Origin: Dipteris shenzhenensis
Taxonomy: Eukaryota > Polypodiophyta > Polypodiopsida > Gleicheniales
Reading direction: 5' to 3' (one strand)
DNA: 64,000 bases
Assembly (NCBI GenBank): GCA_047967505.1
Contig: CM106541.1
The notes beneath the pieces are model-generated. The model saw nothing but the letters and a program-made list of their open reading frames with translations. It was not told the DNA's origin and searched no databases. Both the position numbers and the translations under genes were made by a program. Below, one piece after another: positions 11,345 through 21,625 of this stretch (the stretch's first letter is position 1; every line of letters starts with the position of its first letter).

Positions 11345-12745
11345 GCACATCTCAGCCCAATGCCAACTTGTCGATGATGATGCTCCAGTAACTCCCTGGT
11401 TGTAGTCCTCTGGAACACTTCGATGTCGAAATCTTTTCCTAGCTTTTCATCCAGTGGCTCCTACTCCACCAAGTCTGGTTCTGCTTCCGCACGCCATCCT
11501 GGTACACAGGTCCATCTCTGGTAGCACCTCCTGGCACCACCACCTTCAGTCACGTTCCCGCCTTCGAACTCCAGCAATCCAGCCGTCACGATCTTCCAGT
11601 TGTCCCCCTCATAATGAGTGAACAACCTGGAGTCTTCCAGGCACCATGCTCTGTGCGTCTGTTTCAACCCGTCCTTTCTTAGGCAAGGTCTGCAACAAAT
11701 GAATATTTCCAGATAACTTGGACCACGAACTCTCACTGAGTTTTCAAGCAAGTACTCTCTCTTCAGTACACCTTGTCCATCACCTTCCAGCAGTCTGCGT
11801 TCGAGATTTGAAGAAGCACCCACACTTTTCCTTCTGCCTTCGAAGGCCAATTCCCCTTCCAATTTGGCATTATCTGAGACAAATGAAGAGCAAAGTCTCT
11901 CCACAGCATGCTATAAAGGCTCAAATGAAGAACATCAAGTACATACCAGATCGTCGTACTGCCTGTGTGCTTGCTCTGAAAGCAACCATGCACCTCATTG
12001 ACGCACATGCCAATAGCCTGTGTAATCCTGTACTGTCCCCTTTTGAAGTCCAACATCCATTTGAACATGAGACCCTAGGGCAATCCATGGATTCCACTCT
12101 TGTGTTAGTGTCAACAGCCACACACCTGGAAGATACCAAGCACTCCATGCTGTCCTTCACCTTCACAAAGGCATCTGACTCCTCGTCGAGCCACATCTCA
12201 ATGTTAGAAATCATCATTGTGGTTTCTAGGTCGGTATATCTGACCTCAGTAACACACGATGTTACCAGGAACGACTCTTCGATTACCACATTTGCTTTGG
12301 CCTTTGTATCACCCTTTGAATTTGAGTCGGACTCCTTCCTTTTGTTTTTCTGATCTGCCTTCTTCTTTCTGCAGACCTTCGCAAAATGACCCGGCTTGTC
12401 ACAATAGAAGCACTTCTTCTTTTGCTTCCTCTTGGAAGTAGCCTCATTATCAGAGTCGTCTTTCTTGGACTTGCCACTGTTAGGCTTGCCCTTTCCTTTG
12501 CCAGCGTAGTCCTTCGCTAGCAATGCCTTGTCGTCTTTGTCGTTGTTGTAGAGCTTCTCCCTAGCTTCCTCTTGTAGCAGACTGCAGTAATGGACCAACT
12601 CTTCAACAGTCAGAGATTTGGTCCTCTGTCCTGTTGTCATAGTCATAATAAAGCTTTTGAAACTGCGAGGTAGCTGCATGTAATTATCACCATGGACGAT
12701 TTCGATGAATTGGTGGTAATCTATGTCAATTTGGAGGCTATGCGT
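11345..12745 (-). pseudogene. Ty1/copia gag remnant
   Basis: The frame 12679-11921 contains the end of a UBN2/copia gag domain (RTKSLTVEELVHYCSLLQEEA), a lysine-rich linker and a CCHC zinc knuckle CFYCDKPGHFAKVC at about residues 90-103. The homology continues slightly upstream to about 12745, where it stops abruptly, so the N-terminal gag and 5' LTR are missing. Downstream, other frames (11904-11461) run to the polypurine tract without recognisable protease, integrase or RT, so most of pol is deleted. It may be a deletion derivative or a non-autonomous copy. Confidence 0.7.
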
Positions 12746-13656
12746 TTCTCGTATGACATGTTTTTTGCACGTTTGTCAGCAATTTGGTTTTGTCTGTGTA
12801 GCTCTTCTTTGGAATTCGGGTGTAGTATGAAATGGTTTGGGTTTTGACTGTCGGTTCCGTCTGAAACTGCTTGCGTGATATTTCCTTGTGATGTGAATCA
12901 GGTTTTGCCCGTGTTGGAAAGTGCTAGACTGCTACATGAATTGTGTTGACCCTTGCGTGCAGTAAACTCATTGGAAGAAAAGGTTTCTAGTTCTATAGTT
13001 GTTGCCTACATGCTTGGGTTCGACTATATTTTGGTCCGTGTGAGTTGCTATAGCAGAATTGCGGGTGACATTTTCAAGTGGTGAGAGCATCCAGATCTGT
13101 GTTTAGGTCACAGGCGAACAGTTCTTTGCAGTGTAGTCACATGTGTGCGAATAGTTGCTTGCAGCGTAGTCAGATGGGTGCTCTGGTCATGCACGAATAG
13201 TTACTTGTACGCAATTCATACTGCTTTGCAGTGAGAATGCTTGCGATATTACATCCGCCTCAATTTGGTTTGTGTGTATATGGCGTGGTGAGCTGGTGTG
13301 CATGTGGCATATGCATATAGGAAACCCCACGTTTTGCATTAAAAACCATAAGCAAATTTAATCATTGAGTTGCAATGTTGTAATTGGATGATAACAAGAA
13401 ACCGCACACTAGCAAGTTCTATTTTCGTGAAGTGTATGCTTTTGGTCATGCATTCATAATTAATGATAACTTAAATGTGAGCAAAGGAAGTAAGTGGTAA
13501 TGTCATAATTGGTGATATCTTAAACCGGCAATAGTAGTATATCCCCCTTTTTTTTTTTTAAGCAAGAGATTAGGTAGATGCAATAAGCAAATTTGATTAT
13601 GGTCTCGTGAAAACTTATATAAGTGAAATCCACTTTCCTTGGGTTTTTCAAAAACC
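12746..13656. other. no gene recognised
   Basis: AT-rich sequence. The part at 13080-13210 repeats the phrase 'tgcagtgtagtcacatgtgtgcgaatagtt' in imperfect form about three times. A (T)11 run lies near 13549-13559. No coding signal is seen. Confidence 0.4.
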
Positions 13657-14415
13657 TTTTAAACACCAAATCCTTGCTTGAAAAGAGATGCCATTCTTCC
13701 GAAGGGAAAGAGAAATAATATCATTGCGACTGAACTCTCTCCCATAACTATCCATGTTGGTAGCCTCTCTATCTTGAGTGGAGTTGCATCCTTGTTAAAT
13801 TGCCCCCCACCCCCTCCTGTGAAAACGTGTGGAAACACCAATAGTCCTTTGAAAATATAGTTGTTTGATCCACCATGTTTTGATGATAAGAAACCTAGGG
13901 TGGTTGATGTTAAGGAAGAGTACTGTCCATGTTTAGACACCACGTACATTCTTGCTTTGCATGAGGTTGATAGCTCTTTGAATGAAGACAAAGAGATGCC
14001 TGTGATCAACGTCTTGAAAGTGTCGAAGATTGATTTGATAGTCAAGAATTGCATGTTTGATGGAAAAGTTCTCAATAAATATGGAACCTACATGCTCTCT
14101 CATGTGAAGTATCCCAAATGTCTAAAAGTAGATCTTATTGACAGAGCAGTTCACGGGAAAGACTACTCAAAGCAACTTAGTGAGCTCAAAGGAGTATGCA
14201 GGAGCAGACACGCACAGAGTAGCAACCGCAACACAATGAGCAGCTCCCTCAACAAACGACCCACCTATAGGTTCAATGGCTCCTTCAGCAGGCGATGTCC
14301 ACAACAGCTGCCTCCACGAGCGACGACTACTATCCAAGAGCTCCGGCCTCCACAACGGCTCCACCACCACCTCACCATGAACCGGTTCAATGCTCTTGGC
14401 GACCCTTTGCTTTAG
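13657..14415 (+). pseudogene. unrecognised ORF with one in-frame stop
   Basis: A single frame is open from about 13657 to the TAG at 14413-14415 apart from one TAG at 13858-13860. The first part has a proline run (CPPPPPVK). The second part has acidic and hydrophobic alternation (VDVKEEYCPCLDTTY, MPVINVLKVSKIDLIVKNC). The end turns low-complexity (QQLPPRATTT). No domain known to me fits. It is followed by the GCCACATCA repeat array, as might be expected of an internal ORF next to an LTR, but this is only a suggestion. Confidence 0.3.
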
Positions 14416-14529
14416 TGCTCCTTGACCCGCAGCTTCGGAGCTTCTCTCACGTCCATACTCACGAACGCTTGCGAAACCACAGATCCGTTGGATGGAATCT
14501 TATGAGATTCCTCTAGAATCTTAAAAGAT

Positions 14530-14975
14530 TCTGACAGTCCCATGTGGCAGAGAGGGAGGATCTCCCTTATCCTCAACCTCACCACACATTGAGGTGTGGT
14601 CAGCCAAATGACACATGGCATGTTGCCACATCAGCAAGAAGATCAGTGTGCCACATCACACCCTTGGAGCATACCACGTCATCATACCACGTAGAATGCC
14701 ACATCAGAAAAAGCGTGTCCATGGTCACATCAGCACAGTAATCATCTGATGCCACATCATCATTGCCCAGTGCCACATCATAGATTGCCACGTAACCTTG
14801 GTTTAGTGCACTATGGTTAGATCTGACCATGGGTAAGATTGCCATACCTAGTCACTTGCCACCTCACTTGCCCAATCAGCATCCATGTAAGTAGTGCCTT
14901 CTAAGCACAATGCCACATAGGCACACTGCACGTGACCACTTGTCTACCACATCACCCTCCAAGCCACATCATTTT
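14530..14975. repeat. GCCACATCA / CCACGTCA short-repeat array, copy 1
   Basis: More than a dozen near-copies of GCCACATCA, ACCACGTCATCA or CCACATCAGCA are interspersed with unique sequence over about 450 bp. The same composition recurs at 45400-45960 and 62990-63245. It is probably part of an LTR or satellite family. Confidence 0.7.
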
Positions 14976-15359
14976 TGGGCCTTCTTGGGATCAAAGTTTG
15001 GCCTATCTTTCCAAGCGCCATGTCTTTTGATCCAAGTGAAATTTCACAGTGATCAAAAAAGCAAAAATGCTTGTCATATTACACTCTACGCATTGAGCAC
15101 ATCAAATACGCCATTTGACTTTTCCACAGGTCAGCATCCTAATCCTTTGTAGTGTACCCAGCACATAAAAATGAACGAAATAAAACTCATTTGTTGCATT
15201 TTACGCTTTGATGTGTAGTCTAGCTTAGACTAGCATCACCGTAGAGGAGATCCACCAAGCCAAGTCAACCATTGTCACATTACCCGATTAGTTCCCACCG
15301 GCGTCAGTCCATGCGGTTCTATCATCAGTGTACACATTCACACATTTGTTCAGTCTCTT

Positions 15360-15570
15360 GGGATCAATGTTTGGTTGGGTGTAGCCAATCGCGGAACTAT
15401 TTTTGGGGCCATTTTGGGGTTGAGATTTTGAATTTTGCACAGATCCGCACTCTCATCGGAAGTTTTTTCGGCATCACGATTGTTGTGCTGGCGTAATAAT
15501 GAGACAATCTTATCGTTGTCAACAGCGCAGGGCTCGACACATGGCACTATATGCATTTACTCGTGAGCAC
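15360..15570. repeat. dispersed repeat, copy A
   Basis: This segment (from about 'gggatcaatgtttggttggg' to 'gctcgacacatggcac') is recognisably similar to 29950-30195 in the same orientation. Both share a tract reading cattttgg...agattt..aattt, cagat..gcactctcgt.gg.ttttt, and ctcaacacatggcac. It is an old dispersed repeat of unknown class. Confidence 0.55.
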
Positions 15571-15589
15571 AGAGACTGTTGCTCTACCT

Positions 15590-15835
15590 CTAGCCTGACT
15601 ACATCACACAGCCTTTGCCTTGCCATCTGTCATTGTGCAGCTTCGCCATCTGTCACTGCACAACACAATCTTTTGTTGCGTTGACCACCATGCTAGTTCG
15701 AGCACAACCACATTGGCCTGACTACATCACAAAACTTTTGCCTTGCCACCTGTCATTGTGCAGCTTCACCATCTATCACTGTGCAACACAATTTCTTGTT
15801 GTGTTGACCACCGTGTTGGTTCGAGCAATGATGTT
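15590..15835. repeat. tandem duplication of about 123 bp
   Basis: The block beginning ctgactacatcaca at 15595 recurs at 15718, including the phrases 'gccttgccatctgtcattgtgcagcttc' and 'gttgaccaccatgctagttcgagca'. Two copies differ by scattered substitutions. Confidence 0.75.
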
Positions 15836-15914
15836 GGCATGGAGAGACCACCACGTTGGCATGAAGACCACTGTGGCATGTTAATCTCTAAAGGGGACCC
15901 CTCATGATCCATAT

Positions 15915-16400
15915 CCGCAACCACCGTGCTGGATGTTGGAGCTATTTTAGTTCTAAACCAAGGAAAATAGTCTTATTTTAGAGATATTTTAGTCGTATTA
16001 CTCCTGTGCAATAATTTCTCAACCACCGCACATGTTCTTGGAGCTATTTTAGTTCCAAGCTAAGGAAAATGTAGACATTTGCAAATTATGATAGTTTCCT
16101 ATAACCACCGCGCTGGTTATTGGATTTATTATAGTTCTAAACCAAGGAGAATATACTCCTATTTTGAACTTTCCTTGCAACCACCATGCTGGTTATTGGA
16201 GTTATTATAGTTCTAAAACACCGCGCTGGTTAGTGGAGTTATTATAGTTCTAAACCAAGAAAAATATACTCCTATTTTGAAGCTATTGTAGTCCTACTAG
16301 TCCTTGTCCAATAATTTCTGCTATTTCTTGGAGCTATTTTAGTGCTATTTTAGTTCCAAGCTAAGGAAAATGTAGTCCTATTTAGAGCTATTTTAGTCCT
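15915..16400. repeat. tandem repeat with ~65-115 bp units
   Basis: About five imperfect copies contain accaccgcgctggttattgg, agttattatagttctaaacc and aaggaaaatatactcctatt. Unit lengths vary because some copies have lost internal parts. A diverged relative of the same phrases (accaccg..., gagctatttt) appears at 30455-30960. Confidence 0.7.
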
Positions 16401-17250
16401 TCTGCAACAATTGCTTGCAATTGCACCGGTTGGAGTAATCCTAAATGAGGACATTTGTGAACCATTTTCAATACAGTAACAACAGTTTTTTCAATAGTTT
16501 CTTGTGTAACGATCGCTATGGTTGTAGCAAAATGTAAACGAGGATAGAAATATGCCATTTGTGCTTCTTTAGAGCCACTTTCACTACCGAAGTAACAACA
16601 ACAATAGTTCTGGTGATAATGGTACTACATTGAAATTGAAACAAAAAAAATTCATCCGATAGTTTTTGTGATAATATTCCATCAAAATTGAACCAAAATA
16701 AATTACATTCGAAGCAAACATTTAACAAAACAGATTACATCCAAAGATGCTAGCACTTTGCTTTGTGACACTTTTTAAAACACTTTTAGCACTTGTTAAC
16801 ACCACCGTTGTGGCAGGACCTGGTGTCACTTTTTGCCCTTGTCAGCACTTTCTTACACTTTTGACCTGGTGCCTTGTATGTAGGGGACAATACGAGCACC
16901 TCGTAGTGCTATCATATTCAGGACTTTCTTATAATTTTGACCCATTTCTCCTCGTATGCAAGGGACAATATGAGAGCCTCGTAATTGAACATAACCTTCT
17001 TCATAGCAACTTCTTTCAAGGCACTGGTAGAGAGAACTCAACTTGGTGGTGAGCTCAATCGAGCACAACATTCGATAGCGAATAGGGAACTCAATCTGGT
17101 GGTAAGCTCCAGCACACTGACACATGCTCTCAGTGTGTTAGAGCTCATCTCCAAGTTGAGTTCTCCTTCCCCAGTGTCGAAGGTTGTGCTTAATTACGAG
17201 AGTCTCATCACCAAGTTTTCTTTGCCAGTGCCTGACGGAACAACGATGAC
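16401..17250. other. no gene recognised; contains an 81-bp duplication
   Basis: The phrase 'cttgtatgtaggggacaatacgagcacctcgta' at about 16871 recurs as 'cctcgtatgcaagggacaatatgagagcctcgta' at about 16951. The phrase 'gagctcaatc' is likewise repeated at 17045-17110. No supported coding region. Confidence 0.5.
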
Positions 17251-17257
17251 CCGTTTC

Positions 17258-17331
17258 CCTTGGCTCCCCATCCTGCAACTCCCTTGGTCATGGCTATGGC
17301 TGGTGGAGTGTTGCAGGATGGAGAGCCAAGG
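17258..17331. other. near-perfect 74-nt stem-loop, miRNA-like
   Basis: The arm at 17258-17283 (ccttggctccccatcctgca...) pairs with 17305-17331 (...tgcaggatggagagccaagg) through about 21 base pairs with one mismatch, plus a looser end. The loop is about 21 nt. Arm length and pairing fit a plant miRNA precursor, but the sequence is not a miRNA I know. It could also be a small inverted repeat. Confidence 0.35.
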
Positions 17332-17599
17332 CAAACAATGGATCCCATGACTTGGGCAACATTATGAAGGGACATTGAGGTTGCAGCAAAAGATTCATCA
17401 CAGGGGTGGAAGGGGGCTTGGAGAGAGCGTGGAAGGGGGTAGGAGAGGGATTTTCCTAGGTGTTGTTTCTCTACCCTTAGGGCCTTTATATAGATAGACT
17501 TTCGCCCTCCCACTCTTTCCCCTTTCGTTTCTTATGTCAGTTTGTGCGACTCTGGGTGCCTATCGTTGCTAAGAGCACACAATCCACCCGCTGGATTTT

Positions 17600-18015
17600 G
17601 CTGGTAGCCTAGCCTAGCGTAGGCGGTCATATACATCATTGTCTAGCCATGACGTGCAATTAAATGGTTGCCATGGAAGAATTTCTCGATCATCGGAGGA
17701 AGATCATAATAATTCAATGGGATGAGGGGGGAGGACCGGTGGCACATGCACCCAACTTGCTAGTAGCCTAGCCTAGCATAGGTAGTCATTTACATCATTG
17801 TCTAGCCATGACGTGCAATTAGATGGTTGCCATGGGAGAATTTCTCGGTCGTCGGAGCCAAGATCATAATAATTCAATGGGATGAGGGGGGAGGAGAGGT
17901 GGCACATACACCGAGCTTGCTCATAGCCCAGCCTAGCATAGGCGGTCATATACATCATCGTCTAGCCATGATGTGTGATTAGATGGTTACCATGGGAGAA
18001 TTTCTTGGTCATCAA
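17600..18015. repeat. tandem repeat, ~158-160 bp unit, 2.5 copies
   Basis: Units begin with tagcctagcctagc at 17604, 17764 and 17922 and contain 'tctagccatgacgtgcaatta' and 'gatgaggggggagga'. The third copy is cut near 18015, where another repeat begins. Confidence 0.85.
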
Positions 18016-18024
18016 GAAATTCTA

Positions 18025-18515
18025 ACATTGTGATATGTTCTTACAGTCTATCTTCAGCTTAATGCTAATCTGAGCATGCGAATTAGATGGTCCCTCATGA
18101 AAAGTCATTGTTCTTACAGTTTGATTCTGACTCAATGCTAATCTAGGCCTATGAACTAGATGGCCCCTCATGCAAAGTCATTGTTATTACAGTCAATTGA
18201 AGAAAGGCAAGATCAAAACAGGACATTAGATTAGCATTGAGGCGTTTCATCAGGCTGTAATAACAATAGTTCTCATTCTAAACTATTATTATTACAGCCT
18301 GATGAACCGACTCAATGTAAGCTTGTGAACTAGATGGTCCCCCATGCAAAGTCATTGTTATTACAGTCTGATTATGGCTCAATGTTAATCTGAGCCTGTG
18401 AATTAGATGGTCCCTCGTGCACAATCATTGTTATTACAATCTGATTCTGATTGAATGCTAATCTGAGCCTATGAATTTGATGGTTCCCCATGCACAATCA
18501 TTGTCACTAAAACAA
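18025..18515. repeat. tandem repeat, ~75-80 bp unit, with one inverted unit
   Basis: About five units carry 'gcaaagtcattgttattacagt', 'ctcaatgctaatctgagcct' and 'gaattagatggtccc'. One unit is inverted at 18227-18271 and forms a foldback with the unit that follows. Confidence 0.8.
18227..18321. repeat. foldback (inverted repeat) inside the tandem array
   Basis: The arm 18227-18271 (...catcaggctgtaataacaa...) and the arm 18280-18321 (...attattacagcctgatgaa...) are about 40-nt reverse complements with a few mismatches and a loop of about 9 nt. Confidence 0.8.
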
Positions 18516-19685
18516 GCTCGGTGGTTGTTTGGGATTAGTATACTGTTTGGGATTTACTAATTGGGATTTACTGAAACAAGCACGGTGGCTGTTTGGGATT
18601 TACTCAAAATTATATTTTGTGGGGGTTGTAGTTAATCCTAAATCGAAAAAAATGCATTTCCTTACTAGTGCCTATGTCCTCCAGCCTTAACTATCGTACA
18701 ACTAACCTATCATATTCATCAATGTAATGTGTGGCGAATCTATTGGTACACGGGTCTTCAAAGATGGCAAAGATCTCATTGGATTACATCGTTGAGCATG
18801 TCAAGATGGCTTGATTTGATAGATTAGAATATGTGAACAATGACAGCTTGGATAGCAAGAGAGCAAACTAGTTTAAAAACCCGATAGGTCTCGAGTGAAG
18901 GAACAAAGGAAAAGAGATGGAAAGCCATAGAGGCAATGATATTTTTTCAGCCGCTTGTCTTGAGCTTGATGAAGCCATTTTGCAAGGGTCCCTCGACAAC
19001 CCAAGATTGTCGTAGATGATATTGATCGCTTGGAGGACAAACATAGAGTTCCCAAGAGTGTCATTCATAAGATGGTCATATTGTAGCAGGAAGAACTGTG
19101 GGAAGGCCTTTAATACTATAAGAATCCACAATTTACAAAGTATGTTTCTGAAGGCTCCCACTCTGCAAAGTGTCGAGCCCTTGTCCTAGAATCCTTCAAA
19201 GATCTCGGACTTGATCTCTTGGAATCTTGGATATATATTACTCGATTCTTTTTTAGGGGCTGACCGCCCCTCTAATACAGTTGGCTTTTCAATAGAACTT
19301 GAGTTAAGTAGTAAATTGTCTTCTTTGAAAAAAAAAAGTAGTAAATTTTCTTTGTATTTATCCATCCTTAGATAGGATGGTGGTCTCTTTTCAAAATGTA
19401 GAAGAGTAAAACTTGGCTGTATACTACCCAGATATATAACTTTAGGGGCTGGCTATACATTTGGCTTTTCTATATAACTTCAGTTTTAAAGTAATAATTT
19501 GCCATTTATCTGTCCATGGATATGACTACTTCACTCAGCTGGACTTTATAATTTGAAAATGTTGTATTTAGTTGGATTTGAAGGTTCTATTTTCTTATGA
19601 CTGCTTCACTCGGACTTTATAATTTGAAAATGTTTCCTTGAGTTGGACTTTATAATTTGATGGGCATTTTCCCATAATACAGTAC
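18516..19685. other. no gene recognised
   Basis: AT-rich. A short duplication of 'acaagcacggtggctgtttgggatttact' lies at 18512-18605. A minus-strand open frame at 19161-18868 (97 codons) has no recognisable domain. Confidence 0.4.
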
Positions 19686-19689
19686 GATT

Positions 19690-19945
19690 CTATAACTTGC
19701 AATTCATTTAGGATTAGTGGTCACTAGCCCAATGGCTGAATTCTGATAATAGATAAAGAGAACCAACCTAAAGGGGACTGTTTTAGTATAGCACTTTGCA
19801 ACAATACGATCCATTTTAGGATAGCTATAGCTTGCAATTCATTTAGGATTTGTGGTCACCAACTCAGTGGCTGAATTCTAATAATAGATAAAGAGAACTA
19901 GCCTAAAGGGGACTGTTTTAGTATAGCACTTTGTAACAATACGGT
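19690..19945. repeat. tandem duplication of about 125 bp
   Basis: The phrases 'cttgcaattcatttaggatt', 'tggctgaattct' and 'aaaggggactgttttagtat' each occur twice about 125 bp apart (for example at 19697 and 19828). Confidence 0.85.
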
Positions 19946-20024
19946 CCATTTTAGAATAGCAAGGCGGTAGTGCAGGATAAGAGGTCGAGATAAGTGTTCT
20001 CTAGTGCAATGTTCTACATACGAG

Positions 20025-20105
20025 TTCTACATGCAACATGCAACATGTGAGTTCTACATGCAAGTCCTACATGCAACTTCTATATGCAAGTTCTACATGT
20101 AGAGA
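20025..20105. repeat. minisatellite, (gttctacatgcaa)n
   Basis: About six imperfect copies of a 12-14 bp unit (gagttctacatgcaac and variants). Confidence 0.8.
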
Positions 20106-20154
20106 GAGAATGTCTTACAATTCCTACATGCAAAGAGAGAAGCTCTCCAACTTG

Positions 20155-20162
20155 TATAAATA
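20155..20162 (+). promoter_or_regulatory. TATA box in LTR
   Basis: TATAAATA in a context typical of an LTR promoter (ttgtataaataccccat). The transcript start would fall near 20190. Activity is inferred. Confidence 0.45.
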
Positions 20163-20285
20163 CCCCATAATGGAATGAAGCCCACACTCTTTGAGGCATT
20201 GTGTTGAGTTCTACTTGGTATTCCAAGCAATTATCTCAAGTGTCCATGCTTCCTTGCACTCCACGTCCAAAAGCATGTCCTAACC

Positions 20286-20440
20286 TTGCAACTCCTCCTC
20301 CTCTCCCTCTCCTCCTACACCCCCCTCCTCCTCCTCCTCCTCCTCCTCCCTCCTCCTCGCTTCTCCTCCTCCTCCTCCCTCCTCCTTCTCCCTCCTCCTC
20401 CCTTCTTCTCTGTCTCCTTTCCCCCCATGCTCTTACATCT
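20286..20440. repeat. pyrimidine-rich (CTC/CTT)n tract
   Basis: About 150 bp of almost pure C/T on the plus strand, built of CTC and CCTCCT triplets. Strong strand asymmetry can allow triplex (H-DNA) structure. The open frames here are low-complexity artefacts. Confidence 0.9.
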
Positions 20441-20919
20441 TCTTTCTCTCCCACTCCTATGCTCCCCCTAAACTCTTAGTTCCTTAACCCTTAACCTCCA
20501 TGATCTATGAGGGAGATGAGTTCTCCACCATGTACTCTACCCTGAACCTTGGATCCTCCTTCTAACCCTTGAACCTCTTCTAAACTCTGAAACCTCTCTC
20601 TGAACCTTGGAACCTCCTTCTAATCCTTGAACCTCCGTCTAACCCTTAAACTCCTCCTAAACCCCTTGACCCCCAATGAAGGCGAAAGCCTTCATTACCC
20701 AAACCATGATGATGCACGTTCCTTTCACACATGCATGCATTATATTTACTTACCACACTTAAGCCTACATCTCTCACTAGAATAGGACTCGAGGTCCTAA
20801 GCTACACTTATACTACAAACGACAACATCGAAATATCTGTAGGTGACAAAAAGCCTCGGAACCCTACATATGGAGAATACCCTATTCTTCTTGCAGAAGC
20901 CGTGGAAAAGAGTAAACAT

Positions 20920-20924
20920 TTGGC
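20920..20924. other. target-site duplication, left copy (TTGGC)
   Basis: Identical to 26845-26849 and immediately outside the copia LTRs. Confidence 0.9.
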
Positions 20925-21095
20925 TGAAAGTGCTCTCAATGGAAGCAAGAACGGAAGAGGGAGAGAGAGAGTCAGAGAGCCACACAAGTTTTGGTGGGTG
21001 CAGAACCACCCTAATCTTCTTTTTCATTCATTTATATATGTGTTTGAGTATTGTACATAACCGGGGTAAAGGCACAGTGACCTTTAACCCCCACA
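20925..21095 (-). repeat. copia 3' LTR (171 bp)
   Basis: Runs from TGAAAGTGCTCTCAAT to ...CCCCCACA. It matches 26674-26844 except for A/G at base 4 and T/C at base 16. The palindrome GA(A/G)AGTGCTCTC marks the edge. It contains a (GA) run and ttatatatgtg. Confidence 0.95.
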
Positions 21096-21106
21096 ACCTC
21101 CCACTT
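21096..21106 (-). other. copia polypurine tract
   Basis: On the minus strand AAGTGGGAGGT lies directly before the LTR start TGTGGGGG. It would prime plus-strand DNA synthesis. Confidence 0.8.
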
Positions 21107-21148
21107 AAAGGACAATGTGCCTTTAAGGGAGGACAACCAGTGAGCATA

Positions 21149-21625
21149 CTATCCAATGCCCATCAATACACGACAATACTCAAACTGCTGACTAGGTAGA
21201 CTCTTCGTCAGCATATCTGCAGGGTTATCATCTGTATGAACCTTGACAAGCTCTATGCGCTTGTCCTCAAGTACCTCCCTGATGAAATGGTACCTGACCT
21301 CAATGTGTTTGGTCTTTGCATGAAAGATCGGATTCCGTGCTAGCTGAATAGCACTCATGGAATCACTATGCAATATCGGTACACCTGTATGAATCCCCAA
21401 ATCTCCCACTAGCCGATCAAGCCATATAGCCTCCTTGCAACCCTCTGTGGTTGCAACATACTCAGCCTCTGTGGTAGACAAAGCAACGCACTTCTGTGCG
21501 CGAGACATCCATGACACTGTACCACCTGCAAAGGTGAACACATAACCAGAAGTGGATCTCCTACTATCCACATGCCCTGCATAGTCTGAATCTGTGTACC
21601 CATACACGCCTGTCTCCTCTACCAA
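21149..21625 (-). pseudogene. copia RNase H and C-terminus (frameshifted from RT)
   Basis: Continues the polyprotein after a one-base frameshift near 21605-21620. The RNase H signature is complete: YTDSDYAG, RRSTSGYVF, LSTTEAEY, ADMLTKSLP. Domain and spacing are normal for copia, so only the frameshift separates it from the RT frame. Confidence 0.9.

Larger units (their letters stand above)
20000..20918 (+). repeat. 5' LTR of an older Tat-like LTR element (left edge uncertain)
   Basis: The right edge is set by ...AAACA at 20918 followed, across the copia insertion, by TTTGGCGCCACTGTCGGGGA, which has the form of the tRNA-Arg-type PBS of Tat/Ogre-like gypsy elements. A TATA box (TATAAATA) lies at 20155-20162. 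Inside are a 'gttctacatgcaa' minisatellite (20025-20105), a pyrimidine tract and repeats of 'ccttgaacctcc' (20480-20680). The left end was not determined and no second LTR was found. Confidence 0.5.

Noticed and set aside
10989-11405. Plus-strand 138-codon frame in the putative copia LTR
   Set aside because: Cysteine/proline-rich low-complexity translation of repeated 'catgtggcagccc' blocks; no domain, and overlapped by other frames of equal length.
15905-18500. Regularly repeated units considered as a CRISPR array
   Set aside because: Units are long (65-160 bp), imperfect and without unique spacers of constant length; eukaryotic context.
20201-20479. Open frames on both strands of the CTC tract (poly-Pro/Leu or poly-Gly/Glu)
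   Set aside because: Microsatellite translation artefact.
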